A model generated the notes under the pieces. The model did not search any database, was not told the origin of the DNA, and saw only the letters and a program-made list of their open reading frames with translations. A stretch of DNA of 64,000 nt from Bacteroidota bacterium (GTDB taxonomy: Bacteria; Bacteroidota; Ignavibacteria; Ignavibacteriales; Ignavibacteriaceae). Shown piece after piece: positions 17,498 through 26,841 of this stretch. Within the stretch, counting starts at the first letter, position 1. Each line of letters starts with the position of its first letter. The stretch lies in NCBI GenBank assembly GCA_021824565.1, contig JAKAKL010000022.1, positions 1-64,000 on the forward strand. Direction: 5' to 3'. The translations under genes and the position numbers were made by a program.

Positions 17498-18334
17498 ATG
17501 AAAACTTTCGTGGTTATTTTATCTGTAATAGTATTATCCATAAGCGAAATTTACGGACAAAATTTTTATGCAACTTTTCACACCGGCTACGGATTTGGAA
17601 CCGCACCAAGAGAATATATAAATTATACTACAACATATAATTCCAACAATAATATTTATAATAGTATATCTAAAAGTGTTTCTTTTGGAGAAGGATATTA
17701 TTTAACATGCAGCTTTGGATATAATATTAATCAAATTTTAAGTGTTGAGTTAGCTTTGCAATATTCAAGCAGCGCTTCACAAGATTTTGGCAGCAATTAT
17801 TATTTTTATTCTAGCCAATATTCGATCTACAGCGAAGAAGTTTCCGGTCATTCTTATCTTGCAAATCCTTCGATTTTAATTTCAACTAGTATTAATGATT
17901 TTAAACCCTACTTAAAAATTGGTCCCATTATAGGTATTGCTGATTTAACAGTAAATTCAAATAATAATTATAATAATACAAATTCAACTCAAATTACAGA
18001 AACACAAACATTTCTAAACGGCGGTGTAGCTTTTGGATATAATGCTGCAATTGGCGTTACTTATGATGTTGCGCAAAATATCGGACTAATGCTCGAAATA
18101 AATGATAGAAGTCTTTCCTACGCTCCTACGAAAGGAGAACTGCAAAAATATACTGTCGATGGAGTAGATAAATTACCTGGTCTGCAAGTATACGATAAGC
18201 AAATTGAATTTAAAGATAATATTACCTCTACTTCAAATACTCAGCCAAACTATAATAATCCGCAGCAGCAGCCTAAAGTTCAATATCCTTTCAGCAGTGT
18301 TGCAATATCTTTCGGCGTAAAATATAGTTTTTAA
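17498..18334 (+). CDS. Outer-membrane beta-barrel protein, unknown function
   Basis: A 278-residue protein with a signal peptide ending near SEIYGQ and alternating polar/hydrophobic segments typical of a small barrel. Strands such as FYATFHTGYGFGTAP, YYLTCSFGYNI and FKPYLKIGPIIGI are visible, and the last residues (ISFGVKYSF) end in Phe, the usual outer-membrane insertion signal. It is rich in Asn, Ser and Tyr. A low-complexity loop of Asn and Thr lies near residue 155-170 and another with Pro, Gln and Asn at about 250-262. The start ATG has GGAGACAAGAA upstream. It is followed by another envelope protein after 48 bp. Confidence 0.75.
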   Translation: MKTFVVILSVIVLSISEIYGQNFYATFHTGYGFGTAPREYINYTTTYNSNNNIYNSISKSVSFGEGYYLTCSFGYNINQILSVELALQYSSSASQDFGSNYYFYSSQYSIYSEEVSGHSYLANPSILISTSINDFKPYLKIGPIIGIADLTVNSNNNYNNTNSTQITETQTFLNGGVAFGYNAAIGVTYDVAQNIGLMLEINDRSLSYAPTKGELQKYTVDGVDKLPGLQVYDKQIEFKDNITSTSNTQPNYNNPQQQPKVQYPFSSVAISFGVKYSF

Positions 18335-18382
18335 TAAATCATTAGATGAATTATATTTCAGCCAAAGCCAATTGAGGAATAA

Positions 18383-19375
18383 ATGAAAACGGTAAATATT
18401 AAAATTCTATTTTTATCAGTATTATTTAGTTTTGCCATAATAAATGCGGATGCGCAGCAGCCTGCGGAACAAAAAATTGCAATACTTCCTTTCAGCTCTT
18501 CGGGAATAGATTCTGTTTCCGTGCAAACCGCCGAATCAATTTTAAATCTTGAGCTTTCCAGGCAGCAAGGTATAAGCGTAATACAATTAAAACAAAGCGC
18601 CGATTCAATGAGCTTTGTTGATTGTATGGATTCAAAATGTGCAATTGAAATTGGTAAGAAAGCAGGCGCTGATAAAGTAGTCGGATGCAAGCTTGCAGCT
18701 TTAGGCAACAAGATAATCATACAATATTTCCTTGTGGATGTAAAAGCCGGGAAGGAAATTCTGCTCGATCAATTAACCTCCGCTACAGTTGAAGACCTTG
18801 AAACAGTAATGAAAAGAATTGCGAAAAGCGTTTATGATTTAATTCCAGCATCTGAAGATGCGTCAGTTGGAAATATTTTAAAAGGAGAATCTACAAATCC
18901 GTTGAGAAGAGCGTCAAGGAAGAATGTCGGTTTATCTTTCGGCTATCTTTACCCGCAGAACGGCTATGATGATAATTCAAGATCGTTCGTGGTAGATCTT
19001 AATTTGGATTATGAGCTTCAGGACTATGCGGTAGGAATGATGTTCGGGATTCGCCAAGGATTTGCTATGAATGTTTACGGCGAATACCTTGTGTCTGAAA
19101 AAGATATTTGTCCTTATATAGGCGGAGCTTTCGGCTTTCACTGGGTATCTCATGATAATCCGACTACAGTCATGATTACAAATCCGGCTAACAACAATAC
19201 ATATACTAGTGCGAATCAAAATAACTTAAGAAGCGACGGCTTTGAGCTTTCTGCAATTACAGGCTTAAGAATTCTGCATACGTATAATTTCCAGGTATTG
19301 TTGAATCTTGAATTTATTTATTCTCTTAATGATTACCACGACAGCGCTATTGTTTTTACCATCGGAATATTATAA
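18383..19375 (+). CDS. Exported protein with TolB/CsgG-like N-terminal domain and barrel-like C-terminus
   Basis: A 330-residue protein with a signal peptide ending near NADAQQ. Residues about 27-150 begin EQKIAILPFSSSGID and continue with a regular alpha/beta pattern (AESILNLELSRQQGISVIQ and ADKVVGCKLAALGNKI). This resembles the nucleotide-free Rossmann-like domain of CsgG/TolB-type periplasmic proteins. Residues about 175-330 switch to amphipathic strands (VGLSFGYLYPQ, YICPYIGGAFGFHW) like an outer-membrane barrel. Two Cys (near 78 and 83) could form a disulfide in DCMDSKC. The combination suggests an outer-membrane protein with a periplasmic sensor or assembly domain; function unknown. Confidence 0.65.
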   Translation: MKTVNIKILFLSVLFSFAIINADAQQPAEQKIAILPFSSSGIDSVSVQTAESILNLELSRQQGISVIQLKQSADSMSFVDCMDSKCAIEIGKKAGADKVVGCKLAALGNKIIIQYFLVDVKAGKEILLDQLTSATVEDLETVMKRIAKSVYDLIPASEDASVGNILKGESTNPLRRASRKNVGLSFGYLYPQNGYDDNSRSFVVDLNLDYELQDYAVGMMFGIRQGFAMNVYGEYLVSEKDICPYIGGAFGFHWVSHDNPTTVMITNPANNNTYTSANQNNLRSDGFELSAITGLRILHTYNFQVLLNLEFIYSLNDYHDSAIVFTIGIL

Positions 19376-19480
19376 TGAAGTAATTGCTTGGTCCCAAAAA
19401 GTTTTAATACTATTGTAAATGGACTTGATAAAGGAAAGGCGTAAATTTAGATTTGAAATTCATAAAACTTAATTCGTCTT

Positions 19481-22400
19481 TTGAAATTTTATTCTTTATC
19501 TCTTTTAATAATAAGTCTTGCTGCCGCTCAATTAATTAATGCACAGCAAAAATATTATACAGCAATTGTCTCAGATACAATTCAAATTAACTTTGGTAAT
19601 AGTTATAAATTATCCTGTCCGGTAATTGTCCCTTTTTCGGAAATAATATCTCTTAAAGGGAAAGTATTAACTTCAAAAGATTATAAAATATCATATTCAA
19701 CCGCTTCGTTCAGCTTGTCCGACAGTCTTCCTTATTCGGTCTTCGACACTTTAATTGTTACTTACGAAACTGTTCCTCTTTATCTTAAAAAAGAATATAA
19801 GAACCGGACATTAGCATATAAGTTCAACGAACAGCTTGGCGACACGGTTAGAGAATTAAAAAGTGAGAGCGAACCATTTACGGCAGAAACAATATTCGGC
19901 AGCGGTATGCAGAAAAGCGGAACTATCGTGAGAGGTTTTACAGTCGGAACTAATCAAGACCTTAGTCTTAACAGCGGTCTCCGATTGCAATTATCGGGAA
20001 GACTTTCAAAAGATATAGAATTAGTCGCCGCTTTAACTGATCAAAATTCTCCCATACAGCCTGAAGGAAACACTGCGACATTAGATCAATTGGATAATGT
20101 ATTCATTCAACTAAAGCATCCAAATGTAACTGCTACTTTCGGCGATTATGAACTTAAGGAACAATACGGCGAGTTTGGTCCAATCGACAGAAAACTGCAA
20201 GGGCTTTTAGGAGAATTTAATTATGCAGGACAAAAAGGCTATGTTGCAATTGCAAGTTCGCAAGGCAAGTATAATAATAACAGCTTTACCGGCGCCGACG
20301 GAGTTCAAGGTCCATATATTTTAACCGGAGCGAATAACGAAAGGAATATCATTATTATTGCCGGAACTGAAAAAGTTTATGTCGATGGTATACTCATGAA
20401 AAGAGGCGAGCAAAATGATTATACAATTGATTATGCAAATGCACAGCTTACGTTTACTCCGAATAGGTTAATCACTTCTGCGAGCAGAATTTCAGTCGAC
20501 TTTCAGTATACCGACAGAATGTTTGACAGAACTTTTTTCGGAGCAGGAGTTGAATCGAGTTTGTTTCATAATAAGCTTGGAATAAAAGTTCAATATCTGC
20601 GTGAAGGCGATAACCAGGATGCTCCGATTGATATTTCACTTTCAGATTCAGACAAAGCAATTCTTGCGGCGGCAGGCAACGATCCGATGAAGGCTGTAAA
20701 ATCGGGCATATCTTTGGCGCAGCCGGATTCATTAGGGCAAATACATGGAATCTATCAGCGAATTGATACTGTAATAAACGGTTCTTCATATTCTTATTAT
20801 TTATATAATCCTGGAAATCCGAATTCTCTTTATACTGCGGTTTTTAGTTATGTAGGTTCTCAGCTTGGCGATTATATAAAAGAGAGTATAGGCGATTTTA
20901 AATTTGTTGGCATTAAGCAGGGCGATTATGCTCCGATAATATTTCTTCCGCTTCCAGAGTTGAAACAAAATGTAAACACAGCATTCGACTACAAACCTGA
21001 AAAGGGAATAAGTGTAAGCTTTGAATTAGCAGGAAGCGATTGGAATCAAAATAGATTTTCTTCGCTTGCAAACAGTACGACTCTCGGCTATGCAAGAAAT
21101 TTTCTTTTAACAGTTGATCCCAGGAAAATTGAAATTGGTAATATTAATCTCGGACAGCTCGGGGTTTCTTATCATGATCGCTTTATACAAGCTAATTATA
21201 CTTCGCCTGATCGAATTGATCCTGTTGAGTTCAATAGATATTATAACATTACTCCGTCTTCAACACCGGAGAGCGAGCAGCTTCGTGAATTAGGATTAAC
21301 TCTTATTCCTATTTCAGAGCTCAGTATAAATTCTTCGCTCGGAATATTACAGCAGGGAAATAATTTTAAATCAACGCGCTACAACAATACCGTGAAGTTA
21401 TCTGATAATAAATCATTTGGACTGGATTATAATTTAGACTATGTAGCATCAGAAGACCTCACGTTCAAAAGCTATTGGCTTAGACAGCAAGGGAACGCAT
21501 ATTATAATTTTTGGAAACTAAAGCCCGGCATTGGCTTTCTTGCTGAAAACAAAAATGATCGTCAAAGCGGCGTTGATTCACTTCTTTCAACAAGCTTAAG
21601 ATATTATGAAGTTGATCCTTTCCTTGAGATGCTGGATTTTTACGGACTGCATTTTCTGGCTAAATATTCTTTACGGGATGATTACGCTCCGCTGAATGGA
21701 ATTATGACGAACCAGGCAAACACTTCATCGCAGTCTTTTGAATTAACATACAGCGGAAGTAGGAAATTTAATTCTACTTTAAATTTAACAGTAAGCAATA
21801 AAAATTATTCAGAAGCATTTAAGAAAATCGGATACTTGAACAGTCAAACTATATTAGTAAGGTCGCAGTCAAAATTTAATTTTTGGAATCCCATATCCGG
21901 TGATTTTTATTACGAAGTTTCAACACAAAAATCTGCTAAGCTGCAAAAAGTATTTGTGCAAGTGCCGCAAGGAACGGGCAATTATATTTATCTTGGAGAT
22001 TTAAATCATAACGGAATAGCAGACGAAAATGAATTTCAGCCGACGCTTTATGACGGTAATTATGTTCTTGTTACTATACCGACTGATCAGCTTTATCCTG
22101 TAATTGATCTAAAGACAAGCACAAGATGGAAAGTAATCTATGGAGATATTTTTGATAGGGGATCAGCGCTTCAAAAAATTCTGCAGCCTTTGTCTTCGGA
22201 AACGAACTGGCGGGTAGAAGAAAACAGCACGGAGCCGGATTATAAAAAAATTTATCTGCTGCAGTTTTCAGATTTCCAGAGGGACGCAACAACAATTAAC
22301 GGAAGCAATTTTATTCAGCAGGATTTATTTATATTTGAAAATAATCCCGATCTAAATTTTAGACTTCGCTACGCACAGACTAAAAGCCTCAATCAATACA

Positions 22401-22945
22401 GCGGAGGCTCGGAAAGAATTTATAATAGAGAACAAAGCCTGAGAATCAATTTTAAAATGGTTGAAGAGATAAGCAATCAAACTGATGTTGTTAATCAGAC
22501 AGATAATGCTGGCGCTTCTGTGATTTCCAATCTTGCAAAGGAAATCTCAGGTGATAATATTACTTCGGATTTTTCATATAGACCTGAAAGAAATGTTGAA
22601 GTCGGATTTGTAATCAAAGTGGGAAGAAGCGAGGATGATTATCCGTCAACTCCGACAATAATTAATTTGAATTCTCAGACTTTAAGATTTAATTTATCTT
22701 TTGCCGGTACAGGAAGATTGCGAATTGAACTGGAACGCGATGAGCTGCGTTCAAACAATACTAATAATTTTATTCCCTTTGATCTAACTTCGGGAAACTT
22801 AATCGGGAAAAATTATTATTGGAGATTTAACTTTGATTATCGCCTTGCTGCAAATTTGCAGTCGACTGTCAGTTACGATGGCAGAGCGTTGGGAAATGAG
22901 AAAATTGTTCACACTGCCCGCGCCGAAGTAAGAGCATATTTTTAA
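19481..22945 (+). CDS. Very large outer-membrane/surface beta-rich protein, unknown function
   Basis: A 1154-residue protein with a signal peptide (MKFYSLSLLIISLAAAQLIN) and no other membrane helix. After a beta-sandwich-like N-terminus, the segment from about residue 150 (TIVRGFTVGTNQDL, LSGRLSKDIELVAALTDQN, VTATFGDYELKEQYGEF) and the motif DYTIDYANAQLTFTPNRLI near 310-330 are repeated barrel or filament-type strands. The last residue is Phe, typical of outer-membrane barrels. I do not recognise a named family. The start is uncertain: TTG 19481 is the only start in frame before the signal peptide and lacks a ribosome binding site, whereas a good AAAGGAAAGG lies before another TTG at 19452 in a different frame. 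Confidence 0.7.
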   Translation: MKFYSLSLLIISLAAAQLINAQQKYYTAIVSDTIQINFGNSYKLSCPVIVPFSEIISLKGKVLTSKDYKISYSTASFSLSDSLPYSVFDTLIVTYETVPLYLKKEYKNRTLAYKFNEQLGDTVRELKSESEPFTAETIFGSGMQKSGTIVRGFTVGTNQDLSLNSGLRLQLSGRLSKDIELVAALTDQNSPIQPEGNTATLDQLDNVFIQLKHPNVTATFGDYELKEQYGEFGPIDRKLQGLLGEFNYAGQKGYVAIASSQGKYNNNSFTGADGVQGPYILTGANNERNIIIIAGTEKVYVDGILMKRGEQNDYTIDYANAQLTFTPNRLITSASRISVDFQYTDRMFDRTFFGAGVESSLFHNKLGIKVQYLREGDNQDAPIDISLSDSDKAILAAAGNDPMKAVKSGISLAQPDSLGQIHGIYQRIDTVINGSSYSYYLYNPGNPNSLYTAVFSYVGSQLGDYIKESIGDFKFVGIKQGDYAPIIFLPLPELKQNVNTAFDYKPEKGISVSFELAGSDWNQNRFSSLANSTTLGYARNFLLTVDPRKIEIGNINLGQLGVSYHDRFIQANYTSPDRIDPVEFNRYYNITPSSTPESEQLRELGLTLIPISELSINSSLGILQQGNNFKSTRYNNTVKLSDNKSFGLDYNLDYVASEDLTFKSYWLRQQGNAYYNFWKLKPGIGFLAENKNDRQSGVDSLLSTSLRYYEVDPFLEMLDFYGLHFLAKYSLRDDYAPLNGIMTNQANTSSQSFELTYSGSRKFNSTLNLTVSNKNYSEAFKKIGYLNSQTILVRSQSKFNFWNPISGDFYYEVSTQKSAKLQKVFVQVPQGTGNYIYLGDLNHNGIADENEFQPTLYDGNYVLVTIPTDQLYPVIDLKTSTRWKVIYGDIFDRGSALQKILQPLSSETNWRVEENSTEPDYKKIYLLQFSDFQRDATTINGSNFIQQDLFIFENNPDLNFRLRYAQTKSLNQYSGGSERIYNREQSLRINFKMVEEISNQTDVVNQTDNAGASVISNLAKEISGDNITSDFSYRPERNVEVGFVIKVGRSEDDYPSTPTIINLNSQTLRFNLSFAGTGRLRIELERDELRSNNTNNFIPFDLTSGNLIGKNYYWRFNFDYRLAANLQSTVSYDGRALGNEKIVHTARAEVRAYF

Positions 22946-22966
22946 TAACAACATCCGGAAAATAAA

Positions 22967-23452
22967 ATGAATATTGTTTCTAAACTTGTAGAGGTTCATG
23001 TTTTTAGAATGAAAGGAAAGCATCTCGAATTTCTTTTGTTGAAAAGAAGTGAAAGGGAAATCTATCCAGGTTTATGGCAAATGGTTTCAGGTAAAATTAG
23101 AAAAAATGAAAAGGCTTATTCGACCGCGGTGCGTGAATTAAAAGAAGAAACAAATTTATCGCCGAAAAAATTATGGATCGTTCCGAACGTAAATTCTTTC
23201 TACGATGCCGGGGGTAATTCGATGAACTTGATTCCGGTATTTGCAGCCCTGGTTGATGAAACTTTGGAAGTTAGGATAAGCCGTGAGCACACAGATTTCA
23301 GATGGCTTTCAAAATCAGAAGCAATAAAAAGATTGGCTTGGGACGGACAGAGAAAGTCTGTAGAAATTATTTCAAATTATTTTCTTAAAGAAATGAACTT
23401 TCTTAATTTTAGCGAAGTCAAAATAGCCGGAAAACAATTTTATTGCGGATAA
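22967..23452 (+). CDS. Nudix hydrolase
   Basis: A 161-residue enzyme with a complete Nudix box: G-x5-E-x7-REL-x-EE-x-x-L, read as GKIRKNEKAYSTAVREL followed by KEETNL. Residues around LLLKRSEREIYPGLWQMVSGK place it near the NudB-like group that hydrolyses nucleoside or dihydroneopterin triphosphates, but substrate cannot be assigned. The enzyme is cytosolic and needs Mg or Mn. It follows the large surface protein by 21 bp and precedes a big Asp-box protein; no functional link is obvious. Confidence 0.9.
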   Translation: MNIVSKLVEVHVFRMKGKHLEFLLLKRSEREIYPGLWQMVSGKIRKNEKAYSTAVRELKEETNLSPKKLWIVPNVNSFYDAGGNSMNLIPVFAALVDETLEVRISREHTDFRWLSKSEAIKRLAWDGQRKSVEIISNYFLKEMNFLNFSEVKIAGKQFYCG

Positions 23453-23509
23453 TTTTTCCGTCTATTCAAATTTCAAAATATATTCAAATATTTTAGAAAG
23501 GAAACTGAA

Positions 23510-26500
23510 GTGAAACATCCAATACTATTTCGATTGTTTAAGCTAATATCTCTTAGTGTTCTAGTTATTATTTTTTCGCAGCAGTTATTTGCGCAAAAGG
23601 AAAATTCAAAAAGTTTTGATGCAGCTTCAGCTTTAAAATTTAGAAACATTGGTCCGGCAATCGGCGGCGGACGAGTTTCAGCAGTAGTTGGCATTCCGGG
23701 TCAGCCAAATATTTATTATATCGGAGCGGCGGGAGGAGGCGTGTTCAAGACTACCGACGGAGGTTTTTCATGGAAAGCAATTTTTGAAAAAGAACCGGTC
23801 TCTTCGATCGGAGCAATTGCTCTTGCTCCTTCAAATCCAAATCTGATCTGGGTTGGAACCGGAGAATCAAATATTCGCAACGATGTACTTAACGGCAAAG
23901 GAGTTTATTATTCTCCAGATGGCGGTACGACTTGGAAATGCATGGGACTAACAAACGTTGGACAAGTTTCTAAAATTATTATTGACCCTTCAAATCCGAA
24001 AATTATTTTTGTAGCAGCGCTTGGTCATGCCTGGGCGCCAAATAAAGATCGCGGGTTATTCAAAACTATAGACGGCGGTTTAACCTGGAAAAAAGTTCTT
24101 TTCATAAATGATACTACAGGGATTTCAGATGTTGTAATGCAGCCGGACAATCCTGAAGTTATGCTCGCAGCTGGCTGGCAGTTCGTGCGCTATCCATGGG
24201 CTTTAAATGACGGCGGAAAAGGAAGCGGAATTTATCAATCAAAAGACGGCGGCGAGACCTGGCAAAAAATTTCAGAAGGATTGCCTAAAGGATTGCTTGG
24301 AAGAATTTCTTTAGCCACTTCTTTATCTGATCCCGGACATGTTTATGCTTTGATCGAATCGAAGAAAGGTGTTCTTTGGGATTCGCATGACTTCGGCACT
24401 CACTGGCAAATGATAAGCAATAATCATGAGCTTAATGTACGTCCATTTTACTTTTCAAGAATGGAAGTATCTCCGAATGATGATCAGAAAATTTATTTCC
24501 TTTCTTTCTTAATTACCGTTTCAACCGACGGCGGAAGGACAGTTAAGTCTATCAACAAAGGAATCCATGTTGATCATCATGCGATATGGATTGATCCTAA
24601 AAATCCGGATAGAATAATCGAAGGCAACGACGGCGGAGTTTATCTTTCGATGAACGGAGGAGAGTCTTGGCATTTCTTAAACAACATACCCATCGAACAA
24701 TTTTATCAGGTTGCTCTTGACACCAACTATGCTTACAATCTTGGCGGAGGACTTCAGGATAATAATGCGTGGTATGGACCGTCGAGAAATTTGAATGGAG
24801 GAAGTGTTGACGGTTCCGGTTGGTTTATTGTGGCTGGCGGCGACGGCGAATATGTTGTGCCGGCACCAAGCAACCCTTCAATTATTTATGCTGAATCTCA
24901 AGACGGGTTTGTTCAAAGATTGGATACGAAAACAGGGATTACGAAACAAATACGCCCATACTTTTTTGATACTTCAGATAAAATTCCGGCAGATTTGAAA
25001 TATAGATTTAATTGGACAACTCCTATTGCAGTTTCCTCAAAAGACGCGGATGAAGTGTATCTCGGTGCAAATGTATTATTCAAATCTGAAGATGGAGGAA
25101 ATAATTGGCGTGCGATTAGTCCGGATTTAACTAAAGATGATAAATCAAAACAACTGATGAGCGGTGGACCAATTAATAACGACTTTAGCGGCGCAGAAAA
25201 TTATGGAACGATTCTGTCGATCGGACTTTCAGATTTAGATTCCAATGTTATATGGATTGGCACCGACGATGGACAGGTGCAGGTAACTAAAGATGGCGGC
25301 AAGAACTGGATAAACGTTACCAAAAATATTCCAGGACTTCCGGGCTGGGGTAGAGTTTACCAAGTTGATGTTTCTCCATTTGATCCTTCAGCTTGTTATA
25401 TCGCAGTTGACCGGCACATGCTGGACGATTCTAAACCATACGTTTTTAAAACTGATAATTTTGGAAAGACATGGAAGTTAATTTCCGAAGGGCTGCCGGA
25501 TGATTCTTATGCAATTGTAGTAAGAGAAGATCCAAATCAAAAAGGATTTCTTGTCGCCGGTACTGAAACAGGACTTTATTACTCGGACAATGATGGGGAA
25601 AGCTGGGAACAATTGAAAAGCAATTTTCCTACTGCGCCTGTATTTGATTTAAAGTTTGCCAAGAAGAATCACGATCTTGTTGTTGCGACTCATGGGAGAG
25701 GAATTTTTATCTGCGATAATATTTCACCTCTTGAAGAATTAAAAACTTCGGATAAGACTGAGTTCAAACTTTTCAGCGTTCTGCCAGCGTATCTTTTTAA
25801 TATCTGGTACAAGGGAGGATTTGATGAATCTGGAAAATACACCGCGCCTAATCCGCCAAGCGGAGCAGTCATTGATTACTTTGTTCAAGATTCAATTAAG
25901 GCTACAAAAGAGGAAGTTGCAAAACATCAAACTCCGGTTAAGATTGAAATTACAGATGCAAACGGCGGCGCCGTTGATACTTTGTACGGAACTGAACATA
26001 AAGGAATAAATAGAATTATCTGGAATCTCAATTATTCTAGCGGGCATTTTTATGCTGCCGATACGGCTCACGGCAGGCACGCGAATTTTCATGCCGGACC
26101 TACAGCGTTGCCAGGGAGGTATGAAATTACCGTCGAGTTCAACGGTAAGAAAGAATCGCAGTCATTTGAATTAAACCCCGATCCGCGTCTTCCTTACAAT
26201 TTAGATAATGCAAAGAAACAATTTGAAGCTGTGAAAAATGTTCAAGACGAGATTTCTTCGATGAATGACTTGCTTACAAGGATTGATGAGATTCATGAAC
26301 AAATTGAAAATGTTAATCATGCAGTTAAGATTGTCTCTACCGAAGATAATAAAAATGAATATAAAGACTTGTTAAAAAATTCTCACGATGTTGATTCGCT
26401 GTTGACAGTCATTAAAGATACAATTATGGAAACTAAAGCCCAGCCTGGAGTTGGTGAGGACGACATCCATTATCTTACAAAGCTGCGCAACTGGATTTAT

Positions 26501-26710
26501 AATTTAAGATATTGGCTATCAAGCGATTATGACTCTGAACCAAATGAAATGCTGACCAATGAAGAATCGGAAATCCAGACGGCGCTTAACGGCTATATTG
26601 AAAAGTTCAATGATATAATTACAACGAACATTCCTGCTTTGAACAAATATGCAGCAGAGAAAAATATTCCGATATTGATTGGAGGTCATCCAATAAAAGT
26701 TAATAATTAA
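23510..26710 (+). CDS. Large exported Asp-box (BNR/sortilin-like) beta-propeller protein
   Basis: A 1066-residue protein with a signal peptide ending near FAQKEN. Residues about 40-740 contain many Asp-box repeats, of the form S-x-DGG-x-TW (for example TTDGGFSWKA, SPDGGTTWK, SKDGGETWQK, SEDGGNNWR and SDNDGESWEQ), which build one or two multi-bladed propellers like sortilin/Vps10 or glycosidase-like exoproteins. The remaining part has an Ig-like strand region with NPDPRLPYNLDN followed by helices. The GTG start at 23510 is preceded by AAAGGAAAC. No C-terminal sorting domain is seen. Such proteins are common in Bacteroidota, and glycosidase or protein-binding roles have been proposed; the catalytic role here is unproven. 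Confidence 0.8.
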   Translation: MKHPILFRLFKLISLSVLVIIFSQQLFAQKENSKSFDAASALKFRNIGPAIGGGRVSAVVGIPGQPNIYYIGAAGGGVFKTTDGGFSWKAIFEKEPVSSIGAIALAPSNPNLIWVGTGESNIRNDVLNGKGVYYSPDGGTTWKCMGLTNVGQVSKIIIDPSNPKIIFVAALGHAWAPNKDRGLFKTIDGGLTWKKVLFINDTTGISDVVMQPDNPEVMLAAGWQFVRYPWALNDGGKGSGIYQSKDGGETWQKISEGLPKGLLGRISLATSLSDPGHVYALIESKKGVLWDSHDFGTHWQMISNNHELNVRPFYFSRMEVSPNDDQKIYFLSFLITVSTDGGRTVKSINKGIHVDHHAIWIDPKNPDRIIEGNDGGVYLSMNGGESWHFLNNIPIEQFYQVALDTNYAYNLGGGLQDNNAWYGPSRNLNGGSVDGSGWFIVAGGDGEYVVPAPSNPSIIYAESQDGFVQRLDTKTGITKQIRPYFFDTSDKIPADLKYRFNWTTPIAVSSKDADEVYLGANVLFKSEDGGNNWRAISPDLTKDDKSKQLMSGGPINNDFSGAENYGTILSIGLSDLDSNVIWIGTDDGQVQVTKDGGKNWINVTKNIPGLPGWGRVYQVDVSPFDPSACYIAVDRHMLDDSKPYVFKTDNFGKTWKLISEGLPDDSYAIVVREDPNQKGFLVAGTETGLYYSDNDGESWEQLKSNFPTAPVFDLKFAKKNHDLVVATHGRGIFICDNISPLEELKTSDKTEFKLFSVLPAYLFNIWYKGGFDESGKYTAPNPPSGAVIDYFVQDSIKATKEEVAKHQTPVKIEITDANGGAVDTLYGTEHKGINRIIWNLNYSSGHFYAADTAHGRHANFHAGPTALPGRYEITVEFNGKKESQSFELNPDPRLPYNLDNAKKQFEAVKNVQDEISSMNDLLTRIDEIHEQIENVNHAVKIVSTEDNKNEYKDLLKNSHDVDSLLTVIKDTIMETKAQPGVGEDDIHYLTKLRNWIYNLRYWLSSDYDSEPNEMLTNEESEIQTALNGYIEKFNDIITTNIPALNKYAAEKNIPILIGGHPIKVNN

Positions 26711-26796
26711 TTGAAAACTACTAAAGCTTTTGAAAGTTCGTCATGATTCAGAGTCAAAACACAAAAATAAAATTATGCTTTATATAGTCAATTAAT

Positions 26797-26804
26797 TATT
26801 TTTG
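26797..26804 (+). promoter_or_regulatory. Bacteroidota-type -7 box upstream of the pfkB-type gene
   Basis: TATTTTTG matches the TAnnTTTG consensus and lies 38 bp before the TTG start. The -33 element is not clear. It follows a 131-bp gap after the previous gene, so a promoter is expected here. Confidence 0.35.
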
Positions 26805-26841
26805 TACATATTTATTTAAGAATATATCACAGGAGTAAGAG

